DNA of 47,788 nt, taken from a bacterium (lineage in GTDB: Bacteria > Vulcanimicrobiota > Xenobia > Xenobiales > JADMJV01). The DNA lies in NCBI GenBank assembly GCA_018780265.1, contig JADMJV010000142.1, positions 1 through 47,788 of the forward strand, written 5' to 3'. The position numbers and the translations under genes are program-made. Shown here piece by piece: positions 14,593-23,089 of the stretch (positions are counted from its first letter, which is position 1; every line of letters begins with the position of its first letter). Below the pieces are notes generated by a model. That model did no database searches and was not told where the DNA came from. It saw only the letters and a list, made by a program, of their open reading frames with translations.

Positions 14593-17583
14593 ATGCGTAG
14601 TTGTCGGGAGCCGAGTTGTATTGCCTGGCCTCTGCAGGCCAGCGATCAGTATTGTAGTTGGTGCGGAAGGCGATTGGTCGAAGTGGAGGCGGGCTTCGAG
14701 TCAAAGTTGGGCGACGATTGGGTGCTGCTCGATCCGCCGGTACTCAACCGCGAGCGTCCCCCGTCCTTGCGACTGCGGGTGGCTCACTGCGGAGAGGCCG
14801 GTCACCTGCGCCTCACGCCGCAGGACTTCCGCCTTAGCGCGCCCTGGCTCGAACTCGACTACAGCAGCCTGGGCGAAGTTCCGCTCAAGCCCGGTGACGC
14901 GGTGCAATTTCCCGTTCGCAAACTCAAGGTGCCCGGTCCCGAGGACCTGCCTCATGAAATTCGTATCAATGTGGGTCAACAGGAGATCCGGGCCAGCACT
15001 TCCTTGACCTTTGTGCCCGCCCCCGAGTTCTACCTGGAACTGAGCGCCAACGAAGTGGTCCTCAGTTCCGACAGCGAACCCTACCTTGAAGGCGCTTTGG
15101 TGCTGCGACGGGGACGCGTCTGGCTGGAGGGTTGTCCTCAACTTGAGCCGGCCTGGGCCCGCCTGGAGCCCCTTCCGCAAAATGCCGACCAGGAACATCT
15201 CGAACTCGACGCCGTGGAGCGGCCTCGCTACAGTTTTCGCTTTCGTTTCTCGCCGGAAGAGTTGGCCCTGTTGCGCCAACGCAGCGCCGACCAGTTTCAG
15301 CCCCTGCAGCGCCAGGGGGTGGTCAAATTTGTCTACCTCGATCGAGGCCAAAAAGGCACCAGTGGCCGAGAAAGTCTACGCGGAGAGCTGGCCCTCAGCC
15401 TGCAGTTTATTCTGGCCCCCGAACTCTACCTCGAACCGTTCGGCTACGAGCAGCGCAAAGACTGGTTCGCTGTGTTGGGGCTGCGCCACCCGGCTGCTTT
15501 CGAACTCATCCTCCACAACGGGCCCCCGGGCTCGGCGCCCCGTCAAGAACTGGTCGTTCAGCAGTTGAAGGTGCGTGACCTCGACTTCAACGAGGAATTT
15601 CCTCTGGAAACCAGCGAGCCACCGCCCTGGAAAATCCAGTCCGACTCGCCGCGCACCGTGCGCTTGCGAATGCCAGGCCACCTGCGCAAATCCACCACCG
15701 TGGAGAATGCCGTCCAACGCCGCCTGCAACTGATTCCGGTCAGCAATGATCCGGTACAACGGCTCTTTCACCTGCGTTTTCAAGCCGAACCCGCCGAGGC
15801 ATTTCCCGGCTACCTGGCTGTCGACCTGGGCACCACCGCCACCTGTGCCGCCCTGGTCAGCGAGACCAAACAGGTGGAGAGAGTGCGTCTCGACGACCAA
15901 TTGGAAATGCCGTCGGCCACCTGCTACTTGCGTTGGATCCAGGAGCACAAGTGGGAAGTGGGCCAGCGCGCCCTGCGTCGGCGCCTGGACCCGGCCGCCC
16001 AACGTTCGGTCATCAGCCAGGCCAAGCGTCGTGTGGGCGACGACAATAACCCCTTCGAGGTGGTTCCCCTCGACGAACCCAGTGAGACAGTGCTGCTCAC
16101 GGCCACGCAAGCCCTCTCTCACCTTTACCGTGAAGTACTTGATCAGGCCCTGCTGCACCGCCTCACCCAGGGCTCCTCGGAGGTGATGGTGGAACGCATG
16201 CTGATCACTCACCCCTCGCGCTTTTCGCTGCGCCAGATCGAACTGCTCAAACAGGCGGCCCACCAGGCTCTGCAGGACCATTGGCGGCACTGGACCCGCC
16301 AGGAGCGGACCGACCTGCCCCAACCGCTCACCTTGCACGAGCCAACCGGGGCCGCCTTTCACTACTTGCGCGACTGGCACAACCTGGCCCAGTTGCATTC
16401 GCGGCTGGGCTCCAACGAATTGACCTGGCACTTACTGGTCTATGATTTAGGCGGAGGCACCCTGGATGTAACCTTGCTGCGGCTGGAGTCGCTGCAACAG
16501 GCCTGCGAGGGCGACAGCGAATCTTTTGCTTATCAGGTGGTCCCCAGCGTGGTGGGGGCCACCGGCGAACGCCGCTTTGGGGGACAAGACGTCACCCAGT
16601 TGCTCTTCGACCAGGTTCTCCATCGTCTGGCCACGGCGCTGCACGACTGGAACTGGCCCGATCCCGAGTTAGGCGGCAGTCAACGGGTGGCCTGGCAGCG
16701 CAATCAAAACCTGCTGGCACACTGGTGTGAGACTTTCAAGCTGGATCTGGTCAAAGGAGTACCCACCCTGGAAAGCTGGCTGAACTTCCCCAGCCTGACC
16801 GTCCTCGAAGGCGGGCGCGAACGCCTGGTAACAGCCAGCCACTGGCGACAATCCGTGCAACTGCCCACCCTGGCCGAACTGGAAGAGGCTGTTCAACCCC
16901 TCTTGCAAAAGAGCTTGAAAAGCGTCCGCGAAATGCTCCAACGCCATCAAATAGAATCGCCCGAGGTGGTCCTGCGCGTAGGCAAAGCCAGCCAGTTACC
17001 GTGTGTCCAGGCCGGCCTGCTGGAAACGTTTCCCAACAGCCTGCATCTGGCCCCCGATCTGCTCAAGGGCTGCGTGGTCGAGGGAGCCTGTGTGCCCCCT
17101 TTGCCCGGCCTGCCCAGCGGAGTGCAACTCTCCCGCGGATTACGCCGGCCGGGGGTGCGCTTCCGTTGGAAACCCCACGACAGCTATACGGCCACGACCT
17201 GTCGACTGGGCTTTCAGGTGGTGGACTCGGGCGAAACCTGGTTTCAAGAAGTGCTACCCGAGGGCACACCCATTCCTGTCGAAGGCTTGCGAAGCTGCCT
17301 GGACGGATTGTATTTGGAGGCCGGACCCAATACGCTGGTCCTGCTAGAAAACGCCGGTCACCGCGACTCCCTGGTGATCAACGGGGCTCCTAATCCCGAC
17401 ATCCAGTTGCTGGCCCGCTGCAGTATGGAGGTGCCTGCCCTAAAATCGTCTCAAATGGAGCAATTCTCCCTGTGTTTCGAGCTGCAAGTCGACGGAACGC
17501 TGTCGGTACATCTCTCCGCCCCGGACTGGGAGGGGCTGCAGGTGGCTCATTTAGATGGTTCCCAACTGGGAAAACAGTACTGA
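14593..17583 (+). CDS. Zinc-ribbon / beta-sandwich / HSP70-like ATPase
   Basis: 996 aa. The extreme N-terminus is a four-Cys zinc ribbon (C4, C9, C21, C24 in CREPSC and CSWC). Residues 40-400 look like two or three beta-sandwich domains. From about 405 there is an HSP70/actin-type nucleotide-binding domain: phosphate-1 loop LAVDLGTTAT with D411, connect motif HEPTGAAFHYL, phosphate-2 loop LLVYDLGGGTLD with D618 and G619-G622, and a degenerate adenosine loop LRVGKASQLP (G797). The usual HSP70 substrate-binding domain and lid are absent; the C-terminal 150 residues are beta-rich and unassigned. DnaK is about 640 aa with an N-terminal ATPase, so the order here is inverted. A GrpE-like gene follows after 9 bp with AGGAGGGG as its binding site. 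Predicted cytoplasmic remodeller; substrate unknown. Confidence 0.82.
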   Translation: MRSCREPSCIAWPLQASDQYCSWCGRRLVEVEAGFESKLGDDWVLLDPPVLNRERPPSLRLRVAHCGEAGHLRLTPQDFRLSAPWLELDYSSLGEVPLKPGDAVQFPVRKLKVPGPEDLPHEIRINVGQQEIRASTSLTFVPAPEFYLELSANEVVLSSDSEPYLEGALVLRRGRVWLEGCPQLEPAWARLEPLPQNADQEHLELDAVERPRYSFRFRFSPEELALLRQRSADQFQPLQRQGVVKFVYLDRGQKGTSGRESLRGELALSLQFILAPELYLEPFGYEQRKDWFAVLGLRHPAAFELILHNGPPGSAPRQELVVQQLKVRDLDFNEEFPLETSEPPPWKIQSDSPRTVRLRMPGHLRKSTTVENAVQRRLQLIPVSNDPVQRLFHLRFQAEPAEAFPGYLAVDLGTTATCAALVSETKQVERVRLDDQLEMPSATCYLRWIQEHKWEVGQRALRRRLDPAAQRSVISQAKRRVGDDNNPFEVVPLDEPSETVLLTATQALSHLYREVLDQALLHRLTQGSSEVMVERMLITHPSRFSLRQIELLKQAAHQALQDHWRHWTRQERTDLPQPLTLHEPTGAAFHYLRDWHNLAQLHSRLGSNELTWHLLVYDLGGGTLDVTLLRLESLQQACEGDSESFAYQVVPSVVGATGERRFGGQDVTQLLFDQVLHRLATALHDWNWPDPELGGSQRVAWQRNQNLLAHWCETFKLDLVKGVPTLESWLNFPSLTVLEGGRERLVTASHWRQSVQLPTLAELEEAVQPLLQKSLKSVREMLQRHQIESPEVVLRVGKASQLPCVQAGLLETFPNSLHLAPDLLKGCVVEGACVPPLPGLPSGVQLSRGLRRPGVRFRWKPHDSYTATTCRLGFQVVDSGETWFQEVLPEGTPIPVEGLRSCLDGLYLEAGPNTLVLLENAGHRDSLVINGAPNPDIQLLARCSMEVPALKSSQMEQFSLCFELQVDGTLSVHLSAPDWEGLQVAHLDGSQLGKQY

Positions 17584-17592
17584 GGAGGGGTT

Positions 17593-18120
17593 ATGCAAGA
17601 AGACTTCCAACAAACCGTGCTGCGCGAACTGAGCGCTCTGCGCCAGGAAGTGCGCCAACTGCGGGAGGCCCTGACGGGAGTTCCGGCGGCACACCCAACC
17701 TTGTCGCCCCCCCCTGCCCTGCAACCGACCCCGGCCTGGAGCGACCTTTTCACAAAGCTACCGGCCTCGCTGCAAAAACGGCTGCAGCCGCTGCTCCAAG
17801 AATCCCCCCCCGAAGCCCCGCGACAACGCGCCCAGTGGCTGCTGGAAATCAGCGAAAATGTCGAAGACTACATGCGCTACGAAGGAGACGAATGGAGCGG
17901 CGCCGGCCCTTTCTTAGAGCAGCTCCAAGATCTTCAAGAGCGCTGCGGCCTGGAGCGAGTGGTTCCCCAAGAGGGCGAGTCGGTCGACAGCCGGCTTCAT
18001 CTGGAGCTGCAGACTCTGCCCAACCCCGAACGCCTTGACCAGATCGCCCGCTGCGCTCGCCCCGGCTTTATGCACGAGGGCGACCTTCTGCGTCGGGCCG
18101 AAGTGGTCGTTTACCTCTAA
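17593..18120 (+). CDS. GrpE-like nucleotide exchange factor
   Basis: 175 aa, excellent ribosome-binding site (AGGAGGGG) right after the HSP70-like stop. The N-terminus is a short coiled coil (LRELSALRQEVRQLREAL), followed by a Pro-rich linker, a four-helix-like middle and a C-terminal beta segment, ARPGFMHEGDLLRRAEVVVYL, that matches the GrpE ending (PGY, then LLRPAxVxV). GrpE dimers trigger ADP release from HSP70. The usual long paired helices are much shortened, so I call it GrpE-like. Adjacency strongly suggests a dedicated exchange factor for the unusual HSP70. Its stop overlaps by 4 bases the stop of the convergent coiled-coil gene. Confidence 0.7.
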   Translation: MQEDFQQTVLRELSALRQEVRQLREALTGVPAAHPTLSPPPALQPTPAWSDLFTKLPASLQKRLQPLLQESPPEAPRQRAQWLLEISENVEDYMRYEGDEWSGAGPFLEQLQDLQERCGLERVVPQEGESVDSRLHLELQTLPNPERLDQIARCARPGFMHEGDLLRRAEVVVYL

Positions 18121-19502
18121 GCCGACACGCTTCCGCCCAGTTCAACCACCTGAGCCTTCAGTTGGGACACCTGTTCTTGGAGCCTGGCCATCTCTTTGCG
18201 CTTCAAGCCGGCCTCGGCCTGAGCCCGCACGGCGCTGCGCCGCGCCTCCTTAAGCTTACCTTCCATCGAGGCCAGCGCCTCGGCGGCGTCGCCGGTCACG
18301 GCCGCGCCAGTGGGCCCCGCCCTGCGCGCCGACTCCAATTGTGCCTGTAGCATGCTGTTCTGCTTCTTGCTTTCGGCCAGCGCCGATTCCAGCGTGCGTC
18401 CGCTATGGTGAATCAATTCACTGCTTTTTTCCAGTTCCACACTGCGACTTTGCATCTGGATCAACTGCTGGTGCTTTTCGATCAAAGCGGCCTTAACTTC
18501 TTGATACTTCGACCCGGCCAGTTGTAGCTTCTGGCGCAAATCAACCAGAGCCGCCTCCAGTTTGACGGTGCGCTCCCCTCCAGTGTTGGCCCGCAGTTGA
18601 GCATTCTCGGCCTGCAAAGCGGCCTTAGCAGCAGACAACGCTTCATTGTCCTCTTGCAAGTGCGCGATTTCATCTTGCAGATTGGTGACTTCAATCAGCA
18701 ACTCGCCGGCCTCATCGTGGCCGTCATGACCACTCTGGCTGGCCGACTGCCTGACGCTCTCCACTTCCTTCTCCAGCGACTTGATGCGGTCACGGGCGGC
18801 GTGAATAGTGGCGACCGCCTTTTTTAGTTCTTCCAACCGGGTATTGACCTGCTCCTGGAGTTGGGCAACCTGCTGATCACGGACCTTCAACTGGGCCTGA
18901 AGGGCGGCATCCCCCTGCGAAGCCAGTGCGGCCACTTGCTGCTCGAGTTCGGCCACACGCCGCCCATCGACAACCTTGATATCCTGTTGGGCCAACTCTT
19001 GAGTGAGCAGCCGAATCCGATGGCGAGCCTCGGTTAATTCGCGCTGCAGGGTGAACATTCTCCAGTCTTCGGCGGCACCGCCCTGGGCGGGTCGAGACAA
19101 CAGTTCGTGGACCTGCTTCTCACGAAACTCCAGCAAAGTCTCAAACTCCGCCACCAGATCATGGGACTCACGTAGTCGCACCAAGAGTTGTCGAACATAC
19201 TCCGCCGGGACGCTTTCATCTCCGCCAGGCAACTCGGGCAAGTGAGTCTGCTGCGGAGGTCCGTCGGGACTGCGCTGTTCCAGCAACTCCAGCAGCTTTT
19301 GCTGTAACCCGTCGGCTTGCAGTTTGCGAGAGCGATTTTGCTCCGCCAAACGCAACAGGTCCCGTCGGTAGCGACGCGCCACTTCTACCGCCCGCTGCAG
19401 ACGGGTCTCCAAAACCTGTGCCTTGCGACCGGAAACTTTCCAAGCCCTCACCAACTCTTGGACATTCGCAGGCTTGACCGATTGAGGCAGGGCAGAGTCC
19501 AT
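18117..19502 (-). CDS. Long coiled-coil protein
   Basis: 461 aa from the ATG at 19502. The open frame extends a further 61 codons upstream, but that part has no coding character and would overlap the divergent promoter region. After about 15 residues nearly the whole chain is heptad-patterned and rich in Gln, Leu, Glu and Ala (VAELEQQVAALASQ, NLQDEIAHLQEDNEALS), with a His/Gly hinge QSGHDGHDEAGE near the middle. No head domain, signal peptide or membrane helix is present. It resembles structural or scaffold coiled coils, not an SMC protein. It is divergent from the zinc-ribbon propeller gene and converges on the GrpE-like gene. Role unknown. Confidence 0.72.
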   Translation of the reverse strand: MDSALPQSVKPANVQELVRAWKVSGRKAQVLETRLQRAVEVARRYRRDLLRLAEQNRSRKLQADGLQQKLLELLEQRSPDGPPQQTHLPELPGGDESVPAEYVRQLLVRLRESHDLVAEFETLLEFREKQVHELLSRPAQGGAAEDWRMFTLQRELTEARHRIRLLTQELAQQDIKVVDGRRVAELEQQVAALASQGDAALQAQLKVRDQQVAQLQEQVNTRLEELKKAVATIHAARDRIKSLEKEVESVRQSASQSGHDGHDEAGELLIEVTNLQDEIAHLQEDNEALSAAKAALQAENAQLRANTGGERTVKLEAALVDLRQKLQLAGSKYQEVKAALIEKHQQLIQMQSRSVELEKSSELIHHSGRTLESALAESKKQNSMLQAQLESARRAGPTGAAVTGDAAEALASMEGKLKEARRSAVRAQAEAGLKRKEMARLQEQVSQLKAQVVELGGSVSA

Positions 19503-19554
19503 CACCGGCCCGCCTTTCGTCTTCCCCCCATCGACTCCCGCAACCTGCACAAGT

Positions 19555-19571
19555 TTTAACAAACTGTTAAA
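19555..19571. promoter_or_regulatory. Candidate operator in divergent intergenic region
   Basis: TTTAACA-AAC-TGTTAAA, perfect 7-base arms with a 3-base spacer, AT-rich in a GC-rich neighbourhood. It lies 53 bp upstream of the coiled-coil start and 39 bp upstream of the propeller start, so one bound dimer could control both. Confidence 0.4.
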
Positions 19572-19609
19572 GAACAGGCCCTCCTGGTCCGGGGTGCGAA
19601 CTGCCCCCC

Positions 19610-20860
19610 ATGCTTCCCAGCGAATGCCCATATCCAGAGACCAACCCCGAAAATCCCGCTTCCCATCCTTTGGGCAGCAGCGCAATGGAAGGCAACTGCG
19701 CTCAATGCCAGCGCTACTATCGGCGCTGCCCGGACTGCCAGGCTGCCAATCGCTGGCTGTCGCGCTTTTGCCGCAACTGCGGCCACAGCCTGACTCCCGT
19801 CAATTGGCTGCCGGACCTCGCCGACACTCCACTCCACCATCTTCCCATGCGCCGGCCCACTCGCTGGAGCGGGCCGGTAGAAAGCGGGCTAACACCGATG
19901 TGGGCTGGACTGCTGGATGGACGGGTATTCATGATCAGCAACCGGGGGGAGTTGCGTCATTTGTTGCGCCACCCACTGCGCCTGGAGCAGCCCCAACCCG
20001 GCAATACGCCGCTGGCCTCGCCCCCCAGCTACCTGCATGGATTTCTGGCCATTCCCGGCGAAGATCAGATTACCTTGATCGACCTGCTGGATTCGCGCGG
20101 TGGAGCCCGCAAGGTACAAAGATTGCGGGGCCCTCTGCTCTGCCCCATCGCCTCCGACAACGCCCAATGGCTGGCGGCCCTGGTTATGGACGGCGAAAAC
20201 CGAGGGTTGCAGCTCTTTCGACTCCATCAAGGTCGCTTGCAACTTGCCTGGAATCAGGTCCTGGAGGGCTCGGGTCCCGACCCGAACCGTTTTCCGCGAC
20301 TATTGTGGTGCGACGACACACTCCTGTACCAGACAGAAGAGGGAGTCTTGAGCGGTATCGACCCGCACTCGGGTGTGGAGCGCTTCCACCTGCAATGCCC
20401 GTGCCCACCGGCCACCTTGGCCCCCTGGGTATCCGGACCCCATTGCTACTGGGGTGGCAGCGACGGGTCGTTGTGGTGGCTCAAGCTCAAACCCGATCTG
20501 CAGCTACACCAACTCTGCGGAGCTCAAAGCCTGCCCATGCTGGCCATGGCCGCCGGCCCCCGCGATCTGGTGGCCAGCTTTGGGCGCACCCTGCTTAGAG
20601 TCCAACTGGAAACAAGCCGCTGTGAAAGTCTGGAGCTTCCCCAATACTTCACCACCTCGCCATGGGTGGGAACAGAGGACGCCCTGGCCCTCTCCCAAGA
20701 AGGCCAACTCTATCAACTGTCCCTGGGAACGCAGACTTTTCAGGTGGAGTCCACCGAAAAGGTCCCCTCGCCTTTCAATGGCAGCCTGCTACCGCCATTC
20801 TGGAACGGCCGCGAGTGGATGATCTTCGATCAGGACGGTCGCCTCTTTGTGGGCGAATAA
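19610..20860 (+). CDS. Zinc-ribbon protein with beta-propeller-like domain
   Basis: 416 aa from ATG 19610; ATG 19685 is an alternative that keeps the cysteines. An N-terminal double zinc knuckle reads CAQCQRYYRRCPDCQ and CRNCGHSL (pairs of CxxC). The rest shows repeated four-strand blades with aspartate turns (LIDLLDSRGG, LSGIDPHSG, WGGSDGSLWWLK, MIFDQDGRLFVGE), which suggests a six- or seven-bladed propeller of the PQQ/WD type. No signal peptide, so probably cytoplasmic and a protein-binding platform. It shares the zinc-ribbon-plus-beta theme with the HSP70-like protein two genes upstream and sits convergent to the sensor kinase, with stops 3 bases apart. Confidence 0.65.
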   Translation: MLPSECPYPETNPENPASHPLGSSAMEGNCAQCQRYYRRCPDCQAANRWLSRFCRNCGHSLTPVNWLPDLADTPLHHLPMRRPTRWSGPVESGLTPMWAGLLDGRVFMISNRGELRHLLRHPLRLEQPQPGNTPLASPPSYLHGFLAIPGEDQITLIDLLDSRGGARKVQRLRGPLLCPIASDNAQWLAALVMDGENRGLQLFRLHQGRLQLAWNQVLEGSGPDPNRFPRLLWCDDTLLYQTEEGVLSGIDPHSGVERFHLQCPCPPATLAPWVSGPHCYWGGSDGSLWWLKLKPDLQLHQLCGAQSLPMLAMAAGPRDLVASFGRTLLRVQLETSRCESLELPQYFTTSPWVGTEDALALSQEGQLYQLSLGTQTFQVESTEKVPSPFNGSLLPPFWNGREWMIFDQDGRLFVGE

Positions 20861-20863
20861 ATC

Positions 20864-21919
20864 CTACTCCGACCGCCTGAACGGCAGACGGGCGGTGAAG
20901 GTGGAGCCCTGGCCAACTTCAGAACGTACTTCCAACTGCCCGTGATGCTCCTCCATCACCTGCTTGGAGACAGCCAGGCCAAGACCGGTGCCGCCCAACT
21001 CGGAGGCGGGCCCATCCTGGACTCGATAGAATTTGTCGAAGATTTTGCCCAGGTCAGCCGTGGAGATGCCCACCCCTGTATCGACCACGTGAACCTCCAG
21101 GCCGCTACGGCGTGCCTCGGCCCGAAGAGTGACCTGACCGTGCCCTTTGAGTCCGGTGCACTTGATAGCATTGTCGAGCAGATTGACCACCACTTTGTGA
21201 ATCTCATCTTCACGAATCTCGACAGGCGGCAGCCGGTCGGGAAGATCACAGACCAGGGCCAGATTCTTCTCGCGGGCCACCGCCTCAAACATCGTCGCGG
21301 CGCGACGCAGCAGCGGCACCAGGTCCACGTGCACCGGCTGAGCCGGCGCTGCCGCCGGATTGGCCGCTTCGTCCAGACTGAGAACCAGGCGAGTGAGCCG
21401 ATTGGTCTCTTCGTTGATGACCTGGAGAAAGCGGCGGGTCACTTCAGGACTCTGGTAGGCCCCCTCCAGCAAGGTTTCCACGTAGCCCTTAATGGCCGTC
21501 AGCGGAGTGCGCAACTGTTGACCCACATCGCGCAAAAAGTCATCGAGGCCTTTCTCGATCTGCTGGACGGGAGTCATGTCGCGCAGGTAGGCCACCCAGC
21601 CTTGAAGGCGATTCTCGTCGTTGTGGACCGGGGCCAACTGGCACAGACACAGAGACTGGGGGGGTATTACCACCACCTGCTCCACGGAAGTGTCGACCGA
21701 AGACTTGACGGTCTGACCCAGCAATTTGAGGAAGTCTGAAACCGGCAACACGTCCCAGATCGACTGATCAACCCATTCAGCGTTAACCCCACTGCCCAAC
21801 AGAGTCAGGGCCCGTTGATTGACAAAGCGAACTCTGCCGCTGCGGTCGACTCCCAGACACGCATCCGGCAGGCTCTCCAGCAGAGCATCAAGGAGTTGAC
21901 CACGGACGCGGCGAGCCAC
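20864..21919 (-). CDS. PhoR-like PAS sensor kinase lacking the phospho-accepting His
   Basis: 351 aa. A PAS domain (residues 5-115: LPDACLGVDRSGRVRFVN) is followed by a HisKA-like helix pair and a HATPase domain with intact N box (NLLDNAIKCT), G1 (VVDTGVGIS), F (FDKFYRV) and G2 (GGTGLGLAVS). The H box reads DVGQQLRTPLTAIKGYVETL: where the family has S-H-E-L-R-T-P, this has G133-Q134-Q135-L-R-T-P. Codon 134 is CAA (bases 21518-21520 on the minus strand). The protein has no transmembrane segment. It is co-transcribed with the PhoB-like regulator 9 bp upstream. Without His it cannot autophosphorylate in the normal way; it may act as a phosphatase, an ATP-dependent sensor, or a partner in a heterodimer. 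Confidence 0.88.
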   Translation of the reverse strand: MARRVRGQLLDALLESLPDACLGVDRSGRVRFVNQRALTLLGSGVNAEWVDQSIWDVLPVSDFLKLLGQTVKSSVDTSVEQVVVIPPQSLCLCQLAPVHNDENRLQGWVAYLRDMTPVQQIEKGLDDFLRDVGQQLRTPLTAIKGYVETLLEGAYQSPEVTRRFLQVINEETNRLTRLVLSLDEAANPAAAPAQPVHVDLVPLLRRAATMFEAVAREKNLALVCDLPDRLPPVEIREDEIHKVVVNLLDNAIKCTGLKGHGQVTLRAEARRSGLEVHVVDTGVGISTADLGKIFDKFYRVQDGPASELGGTGLGLAVSKQVMEEHHGQLEVRSEVGQGSTFTARLPFRRSE

Positions 21920-21928
21920 CCCGTGGAG

Positions 21929-22624
21929 CTACTCGGAATCCTCGTATTGGAACTTATAACCGATGCCGTGCACGGTTTTCAGCAACTTGGGAGAGGAGGG
22001 CTCGTCCTCGATTTTTTGACGGAGTCGGCGCATATGCACGTCGACGGTGCGCGTATCTCCCAGATAGTCATAGCCCCACAACTGCTCCAACAGGAAGTCG
22101 CGGGTAAAAACTTTGCCGGGGTTGGTGGCCATCAGCTTGAGCAGATCGAACTCCTTCGGCTTGAGTTCGACTTCCTTGCCATATTTTCGCACCTCGTGCT
22201 TGACCAGATTCAACGACAGGTTACCAAAAACCAGTTCGTCTTTCTCTTCGGCCTTGCCACTGGTGCGGCGCAGCACGGCTTTGACGCGGGCCACCAACTC
22301 GCGCGGCGAGAAAGGTTTGGGGACATAGTCGTCAGCGCCCAGTTCCAGCCCCAAGATCTTATCGATCTCCTCGCCTTTGGCGGTGGCCATGATGATGGGC
22401 GTCTTCATTTCGCGGCGCAGAATGCGGGTAACTTCCAACCCGCCCTGACCGGGCAGCATCACATCCAGAATAATTAAGTCTGGACGGTCCTGCTTGGCTA
22501 CGTTCACGGCCTCCACGCCATCATAGGCGCAGATGACCTCGTAGCCCTCCTTCTCCAGGTTGTATTTAATGAGCTCCACGATATTCCGCTCATCATCAAC
22601 TACGAGAATTCTTTCCTTGGGCAT
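21929..22624 (-). CDS. OmpR/PhoB-family response regulator
   Basis: 231 aa. The receiver has D10, D11, phospho-acceptor D54 (LIILDVMLP), T81 and K103 (YVPKPFSPREL), all intact. The C-terminal winged helix ends RTVDVHMRRLRQKIEDEP and GIGYKF, the OmpR/PhoB DNA-recognition signature. It is the first gene of the pair, with the His-less kinase downstream. PhoB-type proteins control phosphate-starvation genes, but no phosphate genes are nearby, so the regulon is unknown. The 153 bp upstream, shared with a divergent HTH gene, contains the ATTCAA-GT-TTGAAT palindrome at 22717-22730. Confidence 0.93.
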   Translation of the reverse strand: MPKERILVVDDERNIVELIKYNLEKEGYEVICAYDGVEAVNVAKQDRPDLIILDVMLPGQGGLEVTRILRREMKTPIIMATAKGEEIDKILGLELGADDYVPKPFSPRELVARVKAVLRRTSGKAEEKDELVFGNLSLNLVKHEVRKYGKEVELKPKEFDLLKLMATNPGKVFTRDFLLEQLWGYDYLGDTRTVDVHMRRLRQKIEDEPSSPKLLKTVHGIGYKFQYEDSE

Positions 22625-22716
22625 CTACAGTGATCCCTTCCCCTACGGTTGGTCGCAGGTTCTGCTTCTGAGAACCAACTTCCTCCAGCCCGTCCCTGGT
22701 TTTCAGAATCAAATTC

Positions 22717-22730
22717 ATTCAAGTTTGAAT
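22717..22730. promoter_or_regulatory. Small palindrome between divergent regulators
   Basis: ATTCAA-GT-TTGAAT, arms of 6 with 2-base spacer, in the AT-richest part of the 153-bp gap between the PhoB-like gene and the small HTH gene. Possible binding site for either; short enough to be chance. Confidence 0.25.
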
Positions 22731-22777
22731 CCTGTTCCTCAAGGGATCCGGGCCGCCGGAGCAAGAAAAGGTTGACC

Positions 22778-23089
22778 ATGAAGAAACTCTGCCCCGACCT
22801 GACGGCTCTCTCCGACGACGCCTTGCGCGAATTTTGGCGCGTTCATCAGCCCCTACAACTCAAACGACTGGGCGACCGCCTGCTGGCCGAATCCCTACCC
22901 AAGCTTCAAGCGCGCCCCCCGGAATTTTACGTGCCCGACCTGGCTGCGCGCCGCCAGGCTATCAACTTGACCCTGGCCCAGGCCGCCATCCAACTGGGAG
23001 TAACGCCAACCATTCTGGCCGCCTGGGAAAGTGGCGAAGTGCGCCCTCCGGCCAGTCTACCCCTGATATACGCTCAGGCCCTCACGTAG
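22778..23089 (+). CDS. Small HTH (XRE-like) protein
   Basis: 103 aa from the ATG at 22778 (AAAAGG upstream); an open frame extends 5' without coding character. The first 60 residues are Leu/Arg-rich helices. The C-terminal 35 residues form an XRE-like HTH (INLTLAQAAIQLGVTPTILAAWESGEVRPP). It could be a transcription regulator that places the DNA-binding helix at the very C-terminus, which is uncommon. It is divergent from the PhoB-like gene, and its 3' end overlaps the 3' end of rpiA by 16 bp on the other strand. Confidence 0.65.
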   Translation: MKKLCPDLTALSDDALREFWRVHQPLQLKRLGDRLLAESLPKLQARPPEFYVPDLAARRQAINLTLAQAAIQLGVTPTILAAWESGEVRPPASLPLIYAQALT

